Source: RQOF01 sp964394475 (GTDB lineage: Bacteria > Calditrichota > Calditrichia > RBG-13-44-9). From it: a DNA stretch of 20,712 nt. Positions 1-8,212 of the stretch are shown here, one piece after another. The number at the start of each line of letters is the position of its first letter. The first letter of the stretch is position 1. The notes under the pieces were generated by a model, which ran no database searches, had not been told where the DNA came from, and worked only from the letters and a program-made list of their open reading frames with translations. The translations under genes were made by a program, and so were the position numbers. The stretch lies in contig CAYMXZ010000037.1 in the NCBI GenBank assembly GCA_964394475.1, positions 1-20,712 of the forward strand. Reading direction: 5' to 3'.

Positions 1-79
1 GGATATCTTTTACCAGTGACAACGTGTTCAGTATAAAGTTTGTGAAAAATGTAGATAACTGTTTGTTTTTTTAATGGCG

Positions 80-111
80 CAAAAGTAAATATAAATGCTT
101 CTCAATGCAAA
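80..111 (-). promoter_or_regulatory. FCB/Bacteroidota-type promoter firing left out of the window
   Basis: Read on the minus strand, TTTG (111-108) is followed after 20 nt by TACTTTTG (87-80) and then CGCC. This matches the Bacteroidota primary-sigma consensus TTTG-N17-23-TAnnTTTG. Transcription would begin near position 73 and leave the window leftwards. No ATG appears on that strand before position 1, so the driven gene lies outside and would have a leader of more than 70 nt. Positions 112-197 show nothing further that I can assign. Confidence 0.6.
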
Positions 112-197
112 TAGAATTTGGGCAAAAATAAATTTTTTTTGAAATCTATTTGCCACTATTTTTTGGATTTTCCTGGAGATGAATTCTGTCTTTTATC

Positions 198-226
198 TTG
201 TTTTGGGTTAAACCAGAATTTATATT
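198..226 (+). promoter_or_regulatory. Probable promoter of the tRNA-Val gene
   Basis: TTGTTT (198-203) and TATATT (221-226) are separated by 17 nt, which fits a -35/-10 pair. The predicted start lies about 6 nt upstream of the mature tRNA 5' end at 239. The assignment is by eye. Confidence 0.45.
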
Positions 227-238
227 TTTGAGGATTTT

Positions 239-315
239 GGGCGGTTAGCTCAGCTGGCTAGAGCGCTGCGCTCACATCGCAGAGGTCGCAGGTTCAACTC
301 CTGCACCGCCCACCA
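239..315 (+). tRNA. tRNA-Val (anticodon CAC)
   Basis: The full cloverleaf can be drawn by hand. The acceptor stem GGGCGGT (239-245) pairs perfectly with ACCGCCC (305-311). The D stem is GCTC/GAGC and the anticodon stem is CTGCG/CGCAG with loop CTCACAT, giving anticodon CAC. The T stem is GCAGG/CCTGC with the loop TTCAACT. Discriminator A312 is followed by an encoded CCA (313-315). It reads the valine codon GUG. It stands alone in this window, with no other tRNA adjacent. No clear terminator follows; positions 316-360 are low-complexity TTAGAT-rich sequence. Confidence 0.96.
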
Positions 316-408
316 GAAGATATTTTAGATATTAGATTTTAGATTTAATATTTAATAGATTGTTTAGAAGAGTGTATGATAGTTCATTATCTCATTCATA
401 AAATGACG

Positions 409-436
409 TTGAATTAAACAAGAATCAATTTAAACT
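409..436 (+). promoter_or_regulatory. Possible promoter of the pyr operon
   Basis: TTGAAT (409-414) and TAAACT (431-436) are 16 nt apart, a passable -35/-10 pair. It would start a leader of roughly 130 nt that contains the hairpins at 470-487 and 527-558. No TAnnTTTG box was found here, so the assignment is tentative. Confidence 0.3.
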
Positions 437-469
437 CACGTAACTAAAATGCATCCAATAACCTTTAAT

Positions 470-487
470 ACTACTCTGAGAAGTAGT
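470..487 (+). promoter_or_regulatory. Candidate PyrR-binding hairpin (anti-antiterminator)
   Basis: ACTACT (470-475) and AGTAGT (482-487) form a perfect 6-bp stem around the hexaloop CTGAGA. Bacillus PyrR-binding loops carry a CNGNGA terminal hexaloop, and CUGAGA fits. The hairpin lies about 40 nt upstream of a terminator directly in front of pyrR, the expected place for this element. I could not identify the competing antiterminator pairing by eye, and the purine-rich internal bulge of the Bacillus element is not obvious. Confidence 0.5.
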
Positions 488-526
488 GAAGGAAAAATAA
501 AGACTGACAAGAAATTACATTTGGAA

Positions 527-558
527 GCCTCCCTCGTACGACAGGTAGGCATTTTTTT
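527..558 (+). terminator. Intrinsic terminator in the pyr leader (attenuator)
   Basis: GCCT-C-CCT (527-534) pairs with AGG-T-AGGC (543-550). The stem is 8 positions with one C/T mismatch, the loop is CGTACGAC, and a run of seven T follows (552-558). It sits only 14 nt before the pyrR ATG, so it cannot end an upstream gene usefully. Its position makes it the natural attenuator of the operon, formed when PyrR with UMP/UTP is bound upstream. Confidence 0.6.
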
Positions 559-572
559 ATCAGGAGTCTGAC

Positions 573-1127
573 ATGGATTTTAGAGTAAAAGCAGAAATAC
601 TATCCGCGCAGGATATTCAAAGAATTATCACTCGCCTGGCGCATGAGATTCTGGAAAAAAATCGCGGCAGTGAAAATTTGGTTATTGTGGGAATTCATAC
701 TCGTGGTGCGCATCTGGCCTCACGCATCTCAAAGAAAATTACCGAAATTGAAAATCGCGAGATTCCCACCGGTTTCCTGGATATCACCCTCTATCGGGAC
801 GATTTTCGGACTCGCTTAAAACAACCAGCCGTGGAGGTGACCAACATCCCATTCAAGATAGATGAAAAAAATATTGTTTTAGTGGATGATGTTCTCTATA
901 CCGGTCGGACAATCCGTTCTGCCTTAGATGCACTGATGGATTTTGGAAGACCGGAACGTATTTTTCTGGCAGTTTTGGTAGACAGGGGACATCGCGAATT
1001 ACCCATACGTCCCGATTTCGTGGGGAAAAATATTCCTACCTCCATTGGAGAAGAAGTTAAAGTTCTTCTGCAGGAAAGTGATGGGGAAGATAAAGTATTA
1101 CTCGTTGAAGAACCCAGCCAAAATTGA
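573..1127 (+). CDS. pyrR: PyrR, pyrimidine operon attenuator / uracil phosphoribosyltransferase
   Basis: This is a bifunctional regulator. It binds pyr leader RNA in response to uridine nucleotides, and it can convert uracil plus PRPP to UMP. At 184 residues it matches the usual length of about 180. The PRPP-binding signature of type I phosphoribosyltransferases is at residues 101-114 (VLVDDVLYTGRTIR), and the IHTRG loop is at 41-45. The start is set by AGGAG (562-566) six nt before the ATG. It is the first gene of a tight pyrR-pyrB-pyrC operon, with pyrB 11 nt downstream. The leader contains a candidate PyrR-binding hairpin and terminator, so the protein probably regulates its own operon. 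The C-terminal tail beyond about residue 175 is acidic and not diagnostic. Confidence 0.95.
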   Translation: MDFRVKAEILSAQDIQRIITRLAHEILEKNRGSENLVIVGIHTRGAHLASRISKKITEIENREIPTGFLDITLYRDDFRTRLKQPAVEVTNIPFKIDEKNIVLVDDVLYTGRTIRSALDALMDFGRPERIFLAVLVDRGHRELPIRPDFVGKNIPTSIGEEVKVLLQESDGEDKVLLVEEPSQN

Positions 1128-1138
1128 AGGGATAAGTT

Positions 1139-2071
1139 ATGTTGTTGCACAGCAAACATCTATTAGGTCTTGATGGAATACCGCAAAAAGACATCCTCAC
1201 CATCCTTGATACCGCTAAATCATTTCGGGAGGTGTTGGACCGGCCTATTAAGAGATTGCCTACTTTACAAGGCAAAACAGTAGTCAATCTATTTTATGAA
1301 CCTTCCACCCGCACTCGCATTTCGTTTGAATTGGCGGAGAAAAGGCTATCAGCGGATATTGTCAGTTTCAGTACTGCGGCAAGTTCGGTGAAAAAAGGTG
1401 AAACGCTGATCGATACGGTTAAAAATATTGAAGCGATGAAAATTGATATGGTCGTTGTACGCCATTCTTCACCCGGTGCTCCCCATCTGTTAGCCCGAGT
1501 TCTCAACTCTCATGTGATCAATGCCGGCGATGGCGGCCACGAACACCCCACTCAGGCTTTACTGGATATGTTCACGATTCGACAGAAATTGGGCAGCCTG
1601 CAGGGTAAGACTGTCGCGCTGGTAGGAGATATTTCTCATTCGCGGGTGGCGATGTCAAATATATATGGATTAACAAAAGTGGGGGCACGGGTTCTGATAT
1701 GCGGTCCTTCTACCCTCATCCCACGTGAAATCGAAAAATTAGGAATTGAAGTCTATTACAACATCGATGAAATTATTCCTCAGGTGGATGTTCTCAATAT
1801 TTTGCGATTGCAATTAGAACGACAGCGAGAAGCATTATTTCCCTCCCTGCGGGAATATCATAATTATTTTGGAATTACCCGCGAAAGGTTAGAGAGCGCC
1901 ACTAAACCCATTTTAATTATGCACCCGGGACCAATGAATCGAGGAATCGAAATTTCCAGCGATGTGGCGGATAGTGAACATTCCGTGATTTTGGAACAAG
2001 TCACCAATGGTGTGGCAGTTCGTATGGCAGTTTTATATTTATTGGCAGGAGGTCGCAGTGAAACTCACTAA
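1139..2071 (+). CDS. pyrB: Aspartate carbamoyltransferase catalytic subunit
   Basis: It condenses carbamoyl phosphate with aspartate, the first committed step of UMP synthesis. At 310 residues it has the standard catalytic-chain length. The carbamoyl-phosphate-binding STRTR motif is at residues 56-60, the active-site lysine loop (SSVKKGET) is near 82-89, and HPTQALLD is at 136-143. No pyrI regulatory subunit gene follows, so the enzyme is probably a simple trimer or a dodecamer with dihydroorotase, as in the PyrB-PyrC complexes of some lineages (inference). A purine-rich GAAGGGAT lies before the ATG. The end overlaps the start of pyrC by 14 nt, suggesting translational coupling. Confidence 0.96.
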   Translation: MLLHSKHLLGLDGIPQKDILTILDTAKSFREVLDRPIKRLPTLQGKTVVNLFYEPSTRTRISFELAEKRLSADIVSFSTAASSVKKGETLIDTVKNIEAMKIDMVVVRHSSPGAPHLLARVLNSHVINAGDGGHEHPTQALLDMFTIRQKLGSLQGKTVALVGDISHSRVAMSNIYGLTKVGARVLICGPSTLIPREIEKLGIEVYYNIDEIIPQVDVLNILRLQLERQREALFPSLREYHNYFGITRERLESATKPILIMHPGPMNRGIEISSDVADSEHSVILEQVTNGVAVRMAVLYLLAGGRSETH

Positions 2072-3389
2072 AAATGTCATCATTTCCAGAAGGGGCTATC
2101 AACCTTTATCATCTCCCATTCTATTGAAAGGTGGAATCATCATTGATCCACTCTTGAAATTAAACCAGCAGAAAGATGTGGTAATTGAAAATGGTCATAT
2201 CAGCCAATTAGGGCAGGTAGACTCCCAAAACTTTAAAGGGGAAGTGGTGGACTGCCGAAAGAAGATAATTTCACCCGGCTGGTTAGACATGCATGTTCAT
2301 TTGCGTGAACCAGGATACGAAGGAAAAGAGACCATCGTCACCGGCAGTCTGGCGGCAGCTAATGGCGGTTTTACCGGGGTTTGTTGTATGCCCAATACTC
2401 ATCCTCCTATCGATACTCAAGAGATTATCCAATATATAAAGGATCGTTCAAAAGGTTCATTAGTAAATGTTTACCCTATTGCTGCGGTCACGAAAAAAAG
2501 AGAAGGTAAAGAATTGGCTGAAATCTTGGAGCTCATCGAACAGGGAGCCGTCGCCGTTTCTGATGATGGAAGTCCGATAATGAGTGCTGAGATTATGAGG
2601 AGAGCACTGGAATATAGCAAGATGGTGGATGTCCCGGTCATTGGACATGAGGAAGATATCAATATGACCACCGGTGGGGATATGAACGAAGGATTTGTCT
2701 CAACCTGTCAGGGACTCAACGGAATGCCGCCGGTTGCTGAAGAAATTATGATAGCCCGTGATATTATGTTGGCTGAATACACGGGAGGTCGTTTTCATGT
2801 GGCCCATATTTCCACCGCCAAATCAGTTGAGCTGGTGCGACAGGCAAAAAGTAAGGGAATAAAAGTAACCTGCGAAGTCACTCCCCACCACTTCACCCTT
2901 ACCGATGAAGCCGTAAGGACGTTTGATACCAATACCAAGATGAATCCACCTCTGCGAACCGAATCCGATCGCCTGGCTTTGTGCGAAGGCTTGAAAGATG
3001 GAACAATTGACGCAATCGCCAGTGATCATGCCCCTCATTCTTTTGAAGAAAAAGAGGCGGAATATATCTATGCTCCATTTGGAGTAATTGGGTTAGAAAC
3101 CTCCATGGGATTAGCACTGACCCAATTATATCATCATAAATTTTTAACCCTGGAACAATTGATTTATAAATATGCTGTCCGTCCCTATCAAATCCTGAAC
3201 CTCGCCTGCCCTGAAATTAAAATCGGAACCATGGCCAATCTCACCATCTTCAATCCTGAGGAATCATGGCAGGTCAATCCCTCTAAATTTTTATCCAAAA
3301 GTTCTAATACCCCTTTTGCGAAATGGAAACTAAAAGGAAAACCTTTTGCGGTAATCAACAATAATCAGATATTCTTTTCCGTATTGTAA
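2058..3389 (+). CDS. pyrC: Dihydroorotase (class I)
   Basis: It cyclises N-carbamoyl-aspartate to dihydroorotate. I place the start at GTG 2058, preceded by GGCAGGAGG (2044-2052) with a 5-nt gap. The longer open frame from 2007 would begin deep inside pyrB with no ribosome binding site. The resulting protein is 443 residues. The metal-binding HxH is H79/H81 in DMHVHLREPG. A candidate metal Asp is D170 in SDDG, with H197 (GHEED), H250 (VAHIST) and D323 in ASDHAPHS. This is the amidohydrolase pattern of class I enzymes that often pair with PyrB. It is the last gene of the pyr operon. No terminator hairpin is evident downstream. Confidence 0.95.
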   Translation: MKLTKNVIISRRGYQPLSSPILLKGGIIIDPLLKLNQQKDVVIENGHISQLGQVDSQNFKGEVVDCRKKIISPGWLDMHVHLREPGYEGKETIVTGSLAAANGGFTGVCCMPNTHPPIDTQEIIQYIKDRSKGSLVNVYPIAAVTKKREGKELAEILELIEQGAVAVSDDGSPIMSAEIMRRALEYSKMVDVPVIGHEEDINMTTGGDMNEGFVSTCQGLNGMPPVAEEIMIARDIMLAEYTGGRFHVAHISTAKSVELVRQAKSKGIKVTCEVTPHHFTLTDEAVRTFDTNTKMNPPLRTESDRLALCEGLKDGTIDAIASDHAPHSFEEKEAEYIYAPFGVIGLETSMGLALTQLYHHKFLTLEQLIYKYAVRPYQILNLACPEIKIGTMANLTIFNPEESWQVNPSKFLSKSSNTPFAKWKLKGKPFAVINNNQIFFSVL

Positions 3390-3476
3390 TATCCTCGGGC
3401 AAATAAAATGACTTGTTAGTATCACCGTGATTTGATATCATACCCTGTCAATCACTCATTTTGTCTTATTTTAGTA

Positions 3477-3491
3477 CTGACAATCTGTCAG
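3477..3491. repeat. Short dyad upstream of the chaperone operon
   Basis: CTGACA (3477-3482) and TGTCAG (3486-3491) are a perfect 6-bp inverted repeat with a 3-nt centre. It lies about 100 nt upstream of the putative hsp20 promoter and 90 nt after pyrC. It could be an operator half-site pair. It lacks a T run, so it is not a terminator. No CIRCE element (TTAGCACTC-N9-GAGTGCTAA) is present. Confidence 0.3.
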
Positions 3492-3578
3492 GTGAATTGA
3501 GTTAAGAAGTTATGTTTCATCCAACTTATTTTTATAAGTCATTGAAATATCAATAATTAGCAACTTTTTTTTATTTTC

Positions 3579-3594
3579 TGGCACTATCTTTGTA
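3579..3594 (+). promoter_or_regulatory. Promoter of the hsp20-dnaK operon (FCB-type -7 box, alternatively sigma-54-like)
   Basis: TATCTTTG (3586-3593) is an exact TAnnTTTG box, with T-rich sequence but no exact TTTG at the -33 distance. The same stretch also reads TGGCAC-N6-TTGT, one base from the sigma-54 -24/-12 pattern (TGGCAC with TTGC). The two readings overlap and cannot be told apart by eye. I favour the FCB-type reading because a better copy exists at 80-111. The predicted start is near 3600, giving a leader of about 45 nt. Confidence 0.45.
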
Positions 3595-3644
3595 ATATTA
3601 AACTTAAAAAAAATAATTAAGTGAAACTAAGGAGGAAATAAGAA

Positions 3645-4031
3645 ATGTTTTCGGATTTAATAACTGCTATTGAAAAGGTCAGTAAGACTGATAACAATAA
3701 AGAATTTTTTTTACGGGTAAAACCCGTCGTCGATATATATGAGACAAATGAAGCGGTAATTATCCGGGCAGAAATGCCGAATGTGGCTAAAGATGATCTG
3801 CATGTCCAGGTGAATAATCGAATTTTGCATATTCAGGGCAAAAAACAAAGTATTCCGGAGCAAGGTGAATTTATCTGGCGGGAAACTTCCGATGTGATCT
3901 ATGAGAGGTTTTTTGAGTTACAGGATAACCTGGATCAGGAACATATCAAAGCCAGCTATGAAGCCGGAATTTTGAAAATTACTCTTCCCAAAAGAGAAGA
4001 AGCACAACCTAAAAAAATAGAGATTAAATAA
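3645..4031 (+). CDS. Small heat shock protein, Hsp20/alpha-crystallin family
   Basis: This is an ATP-independent holdase that keeps unfolding proteins available for DnaK. It has 128 residues. The alpha-crystallin domain spans about residues 25-115, opening with VDIYETNEAVIIRAEMPNV and closing with the classic G-x-L near YEAGILKITLPK. The C-terminal IEI (about 125-127) is the I-x-I motif used in oligomer assembly. The N-terminal arm is short at about 24 residues. AAGGAGG lies just before the ATG. It is the first gene of an operon with a helical protein, dnaK and grpE. Pairing with dnaK suggests direct hand-over of clients (inference). Confidence 0.94.
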   Translation: MFSDLITAIEKVSKTDNNKEFFLRVKPVVDIYETNEAVIIRAEMPNVAKDDLHVQVNNRILHIQGKKQSIPEQGEFIWRETSDVIYERFFELQDNLDQEHIKASYEAGILKITLPKREEAQPKKIEIK

Positions 4032-4062
4032 AAAGGCAATCTGATATTGGTGGAGGGTATCA

Positions 4063-4548
4063 ATGAATAGGCTCAGTTGGATTGATCAGATTCTTAGAGA
4101 GCAACAGGAAAATGGAAGAAAAAATGTTAAAGTTCAGAAAAAGTTGCTGGAAGATCTAAAACAGGATTATTGCAAAATCCTTGAATCACGAAATATGTTA
4201 GTAAGGGAAGGAGAGAATGTGGCGTATCCCCAATTAAAATCGGATATTAATCAATTAATTGCTGAAAAGAATAATCATGCTCAGATTCTAAAAAAGTTAA
4301 TTACTGAGTTGGGGGGTAAGGTTGAAAATGAAACAGAAATACCTGGTGAAAATTTTGCCAGGGGACATTTTAAAGAAATTTTTATGCTGGATACCGAGTT
4401 GAGTGAATTGTTAACTGAGCATGCGAATTTTGCTGAAGATAATGGGTATTATGAAGTTTCAGATGAGTTGAGGTCAATTCGGGACCAGCAGGTTCGTTTA
4501 AATGAACAGCTAGAAAGAATTATAATGAAAATTAACACTGAAATCTAA
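4063..4548 (+). CDS. Uncharacterised helical protein, ferritin-like pattern without metal ligands
   Basis: I do not recognise a named family. The 161 residues are almost entirely helix-forming, charged and glutamine-rich, with no signal peptide or membrane segment. Four long helices can be drawn, about 5-45, 55-85, 98-124 and 127-158, separated by short G/P/N breaks (ELGG at 82-85, EIPGEN at 92-97). The last helices resemble the end of bacterioferritin-like domains (FAEDNGYYEVSDELRSI). Where ferritins have E-x-x-H, this protein has Q143-x-x-L146, so iron binding looks unlikely. GGAGGG (4052-4057) precedes the ATG. It lies between hsp20 and dnaK with gaps of 31 and 18 nt, so it is very likely co-expressed with them and may be a stress-related accessory (inference). 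Confidence 0.75.
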   Translation: MNRLSWIDQILREQQENGRKNVKVQKKLLEDLKQDYCKILESRNMLVREGENVAYPQLKSDINQLIAEKNNHAQILKKLITELGGKVENETEIPGENFARGHFKEIFMLDTELSELLTEHANFAEDNGYYEVSDELRSIRDQQVRLNEQLERIIMKINTEI

Positions 4549-4566
4549 TTTTAGGAGGATGATAAA

Positions 4567-6477
<1,911 letters not shown>

Positions 6478-6514
6478 TCAGATGACCCTGAACGAAAACC
6501 AAGCCATGAGTAAG

Positions 6515-6540
6515 CCTCAGAGTTACTTCACACTCTGAGG
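6515..6540 (+). promoter_or_regulatory. Perfect hairpin between dnaK and grpE
   Basis: CCTCAGAGT (6515-6523) and ACTCTGAGG (6532-6540) form a perfect 9-bp stem with an 8-nt loop. No T run follows, so it is not a standard terminator. A hairpin here could protect the upstream dnaK mRNA or mark a processing site, giving more dnaK than grpE message (inference). It ends 30 nt before the grpE ribosome binding site. Confidence 0.6.
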
Positions 6541-6585
6541 TTGCTCAAGGCAGTGGAATTCCGCATAACGAAGGAGGATAAATGG

Positions 6586-7230
6586 ATGATGAATGATAGT
6601 AAAGATAAGGGAAAAGAGATTCCGGTTGATTTTGTAGAGGATACTCCGTCGGCGATTCCTTCAGATCAGGAAGTAATCCCTTCTGCAGAGAAAACGGAAA
6701 CACCTCAAGAAACGACTCATGAAAAGAAGACTCGAAAATTAAAAGAAGACTTTAAAAAGAAATTAGAAGAAGTTCAGAAAAAATATGAACATTTAAATGA
6801 TCAATATCTAAGACTCCGTGCTGAATTTTCTAATTATAAAAAGCGAATGGATCGCGAACAACTTGAACTGGGAGATTACATAAAGACTGAAGTTATAAAA
6901 AGATTTCTCCCTATCGTAGATGATTTTGACCGAATGTTAAAATTATCAGACGGTGAGGTGAATCATCAGAGTCTTTTACGGGGAGCACAACTAATAGCCG
7001 ATAAATTCAAACAGATTCTTAATGATCTGGGGATAAAAAAGATTGAAGCAGAAGGGCAAGAATTTAATCCGGAGATCCATGAAGCACTATTGGTGCAGAA
7101 AGTGGAAGAATCTGAAAAAAATGGCAAGATCATTGGTATTTACCAAGACGGCTATATGTTAGGGAATCGCTTGTTGCGCCCCAGTAAAGTAGTTGTTGGA
7201 AAATGTGAAGAAAAAGAACCCCAGAATTAA
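6586..7230 (+). CDS. grpE: Nucleotide exchange factor GrpE
   Basis: It releases ADP from DnaK. I start it at ATG 6586, 8 nt after AAGGAGG (6571-6577), giving 214 residues. The longer open frame back to TTG 6541 would begin right at the end of a hairpin with no ribosome binding site. The first 50 residues are acidic and disordered-looking. A long coiled coil follows (about 45-90, LKEDFKKKLEEVQKKYEHLN..YLRLRAEFSNYKKR), then the conserved FLPIVDDFDRML region and the C-terminal beta-wing with FNPEIHEALL and GYMLGNRLLRPSKVVV. It is the last gene of the operon, and an intrinsic terminator lies just downstream. Confidence 0.96.
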   Translation: MMNDSKDKGKEIPVDFVEDTPSAIPSDQEVIPSAEKTETPQETTHEKKTRKLKEDFKKKLEEVQKKYEHLNDQYLRLRAEFSNYKKRMDREQLELGDYIKTEVIKRFLPIVDDFDRMLKLSDGEVNHQSLLRGAQLIADKFKQILNDLGIKKIEAEGQEFNPEIHEALLVQKVEESEKNGKIIGIYQDGYMLGNRLLRPSKVVVGKCEEKEPQN

Positions 7231-7251
7231 TTTTCACCAATATCATTTTTC

Positions 7252-7289
7252 AAGAGCAGGTATAAACAATAATGACCTGCTCTTTTTTT
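7252..7289 (+). terminator. Intrinsic terminator of the hsp20-dnaK-grpE operon
   Basis: AAGAGCAGGT (7252-7261) pairs perfectly with ACCTGCTCTT (7275-7284), with a 13-nt loop and a T run at 7283-7289. It is the strongest terminator in the window. Confidence 0.9.
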
Positions 7290-7698
7290 ATTTAAAATCA
7301 TAAAAAGATCTCAGGTTAGGCTTGCTTCTACTGGTAATATTTGAATCAGGCTGGATGTTTTGTTCCAGAAATAAATTTCAGGTCTTATGCCACAATCACT
7401 TTAAAGAATCAATATTTTTTATCGCTGAACCATATATTTTTAGACAATTTGTATAAAAGTAAATCTTCAAAAAGTTTCTGGGTCCGTATCTTTGCCATAC
7501 AAACATTTTTCCTCAGTATGAATGTAATTGAATCAGGTGTATTTGCCTGCAAAGAGGATGACGACAAAATATCCAGATAGGGTTCACTTACCTCTTTAGT
7601 TTGATGAGTTTTCCAGAGGAAGTTATTAATGGTCATGCTATTTGACTAAGATTTCGCCAATTTTTTCATAAAAAAATTTTTAAGACGCGGTTAAAGGA
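7290..7698. other. Long spacer before csrA, with a possible FCB-type -7 box
   Basis: About 400 nt with no convincing gene. TATCTTTG at 7487-7494 is an exact TAnnTTTG box, but no TTTG lies at the right distance upstream. Just after it, an ATG at 7518 opens a 20-residue frame ending at 7580 (N-terminus MNVIESGVFAC). It has no ribosome binding site and I do not call it a gene. The enclosing 79-codon frame from 7341 has no family resemblance. A small RNA starting near 7500 cannot be excluded. GGA motifs are few, so this is not an obvious CsrA-sponge RNA. Confidence 0.4.
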
Positions 7699-7734
7699 TT
7701 TCATATTGACTTTTCATATTGAGTTAATTAAATT
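7699..7734 (+). promoter_or_regulatory. Possible csrA promoter overlapping an 11-bp direct repeat
   Basis: TTTCATATTGA occurs at 7699-7709 and again at 7712-7722, a 13-bp period. The first copy overlaps TTGACT (7706-7711), which with TAAATT (7729-7734) makes a plausible -35/-10 pair at 17 nt. A tandem repeat across a -35 is the geometry of a regulator binding site. No regulator is identified. Confidence 0.35.
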
Positions 7735-7763
7735 TAAAAAAACCACAATAATGAGGTTATTAT

Positions 7764-8000
7764 ATGTTAGTTTTAACAAGGAGGTTGGGTGAATCTATCA
7801 ATATTGGTGATAAGATTAAAATCACGGTTGTCGATATTGATGGAAAGCAGGTAAAAATAGGTATTGAGGCGCCGCGAGATATTTCCATTTTCAGAGAGGA
7901 AGTCTATGAGCGTATCAAACAGGAAAATGTCCGTGCCTCTGAAACCTCACCCGAAGATGTAAAAAAAGCAGCTGAAGAACTCAAAAAGAACAAAAAATAA
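7764..8000 (+). CDS. csrA: Carbon storage regulator CsrA (RsmA)
   Basis: This is a dimeric RNA-binding protein that blocks or stabilises mRNAs carrying GGA motifs near their ribosome binding sites. In flagellated bacteria it often controls flagellin synthesis. It has 78 residues. The conserved core runs MLVLTRRLGESINIGDKIKITVV, then VKIGIEAPRDISIFREEVYERI. The RNA-binding residues L4, R6 and the R44-equivalent in VxRxE-like EAPRDISIFREE are present. The tail from residue 55 is lysine/glutamate-rich and longer than in E. coli CsrA (61 residues). GAGG (7753-7756) lies 7 nt before the ATG. It is not linked to fliW or flagellin genes here. It is rare in Bacteroidota proper, which argues against that phylum. 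Confidence 0.95.
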   Translation: MLVLTRRLGESINIGDKIKITVVDIDGKQVKIGIEAPRDISIFREEVYERIKQENVRASETSPEDVKKAAEELKKNKK

Positions 8001-8212
8001 TTTATTCCTCCCTTTTTTTAATTATTTCTTATCCATAAATTCTTTTAACTTATTGTGAAATCTGATGATTAAAAAACATTATTGGACGACGAGGAAAGAT
8101 GTTTTCTGATTGTCTGATGAAAGGGAAAAGAATAATTGAGAATTAAAATAATGAGTAGATTTTGAAAGTGATGCTGAATATTTTTTCTAATGATTGAATG
8201 TAAGATTTACTT

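Noticed and set aside
2007..2057. N-terminal extension of pyrC to 2007
   Set aside because: It overlaps pyrB coding and has no ribosome binding site; GTG 2058 has GGCAGGAGG upstream.
3579..3594. Firm call of a sigma-54 promoter upstream of hsp20
   Set aside because: The same bases form an exact FCB-type -7 box, and TTGT departs from the -12 consensus; kept only as an alternative.
6541..6585. grpE start at TTG 6541
   Set aside because: It abuts the hairpin and lacks a ribosome binding site; ATG 6586 follows AAGGAGG.
7341..7580. 79-residue ORF in the csrA upstream spacer
   Set aside because: No ribosome binding site, no family resemblance, and AT-rich composition that permits chance frames.
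8029..8037. TTATCCATA, one base from a DnaA box
   Set aside because: An isolated single near-match in AT-rich sequence; similar near-matches at 50-58 and 17633-17641 are also scattered, so no cluster.
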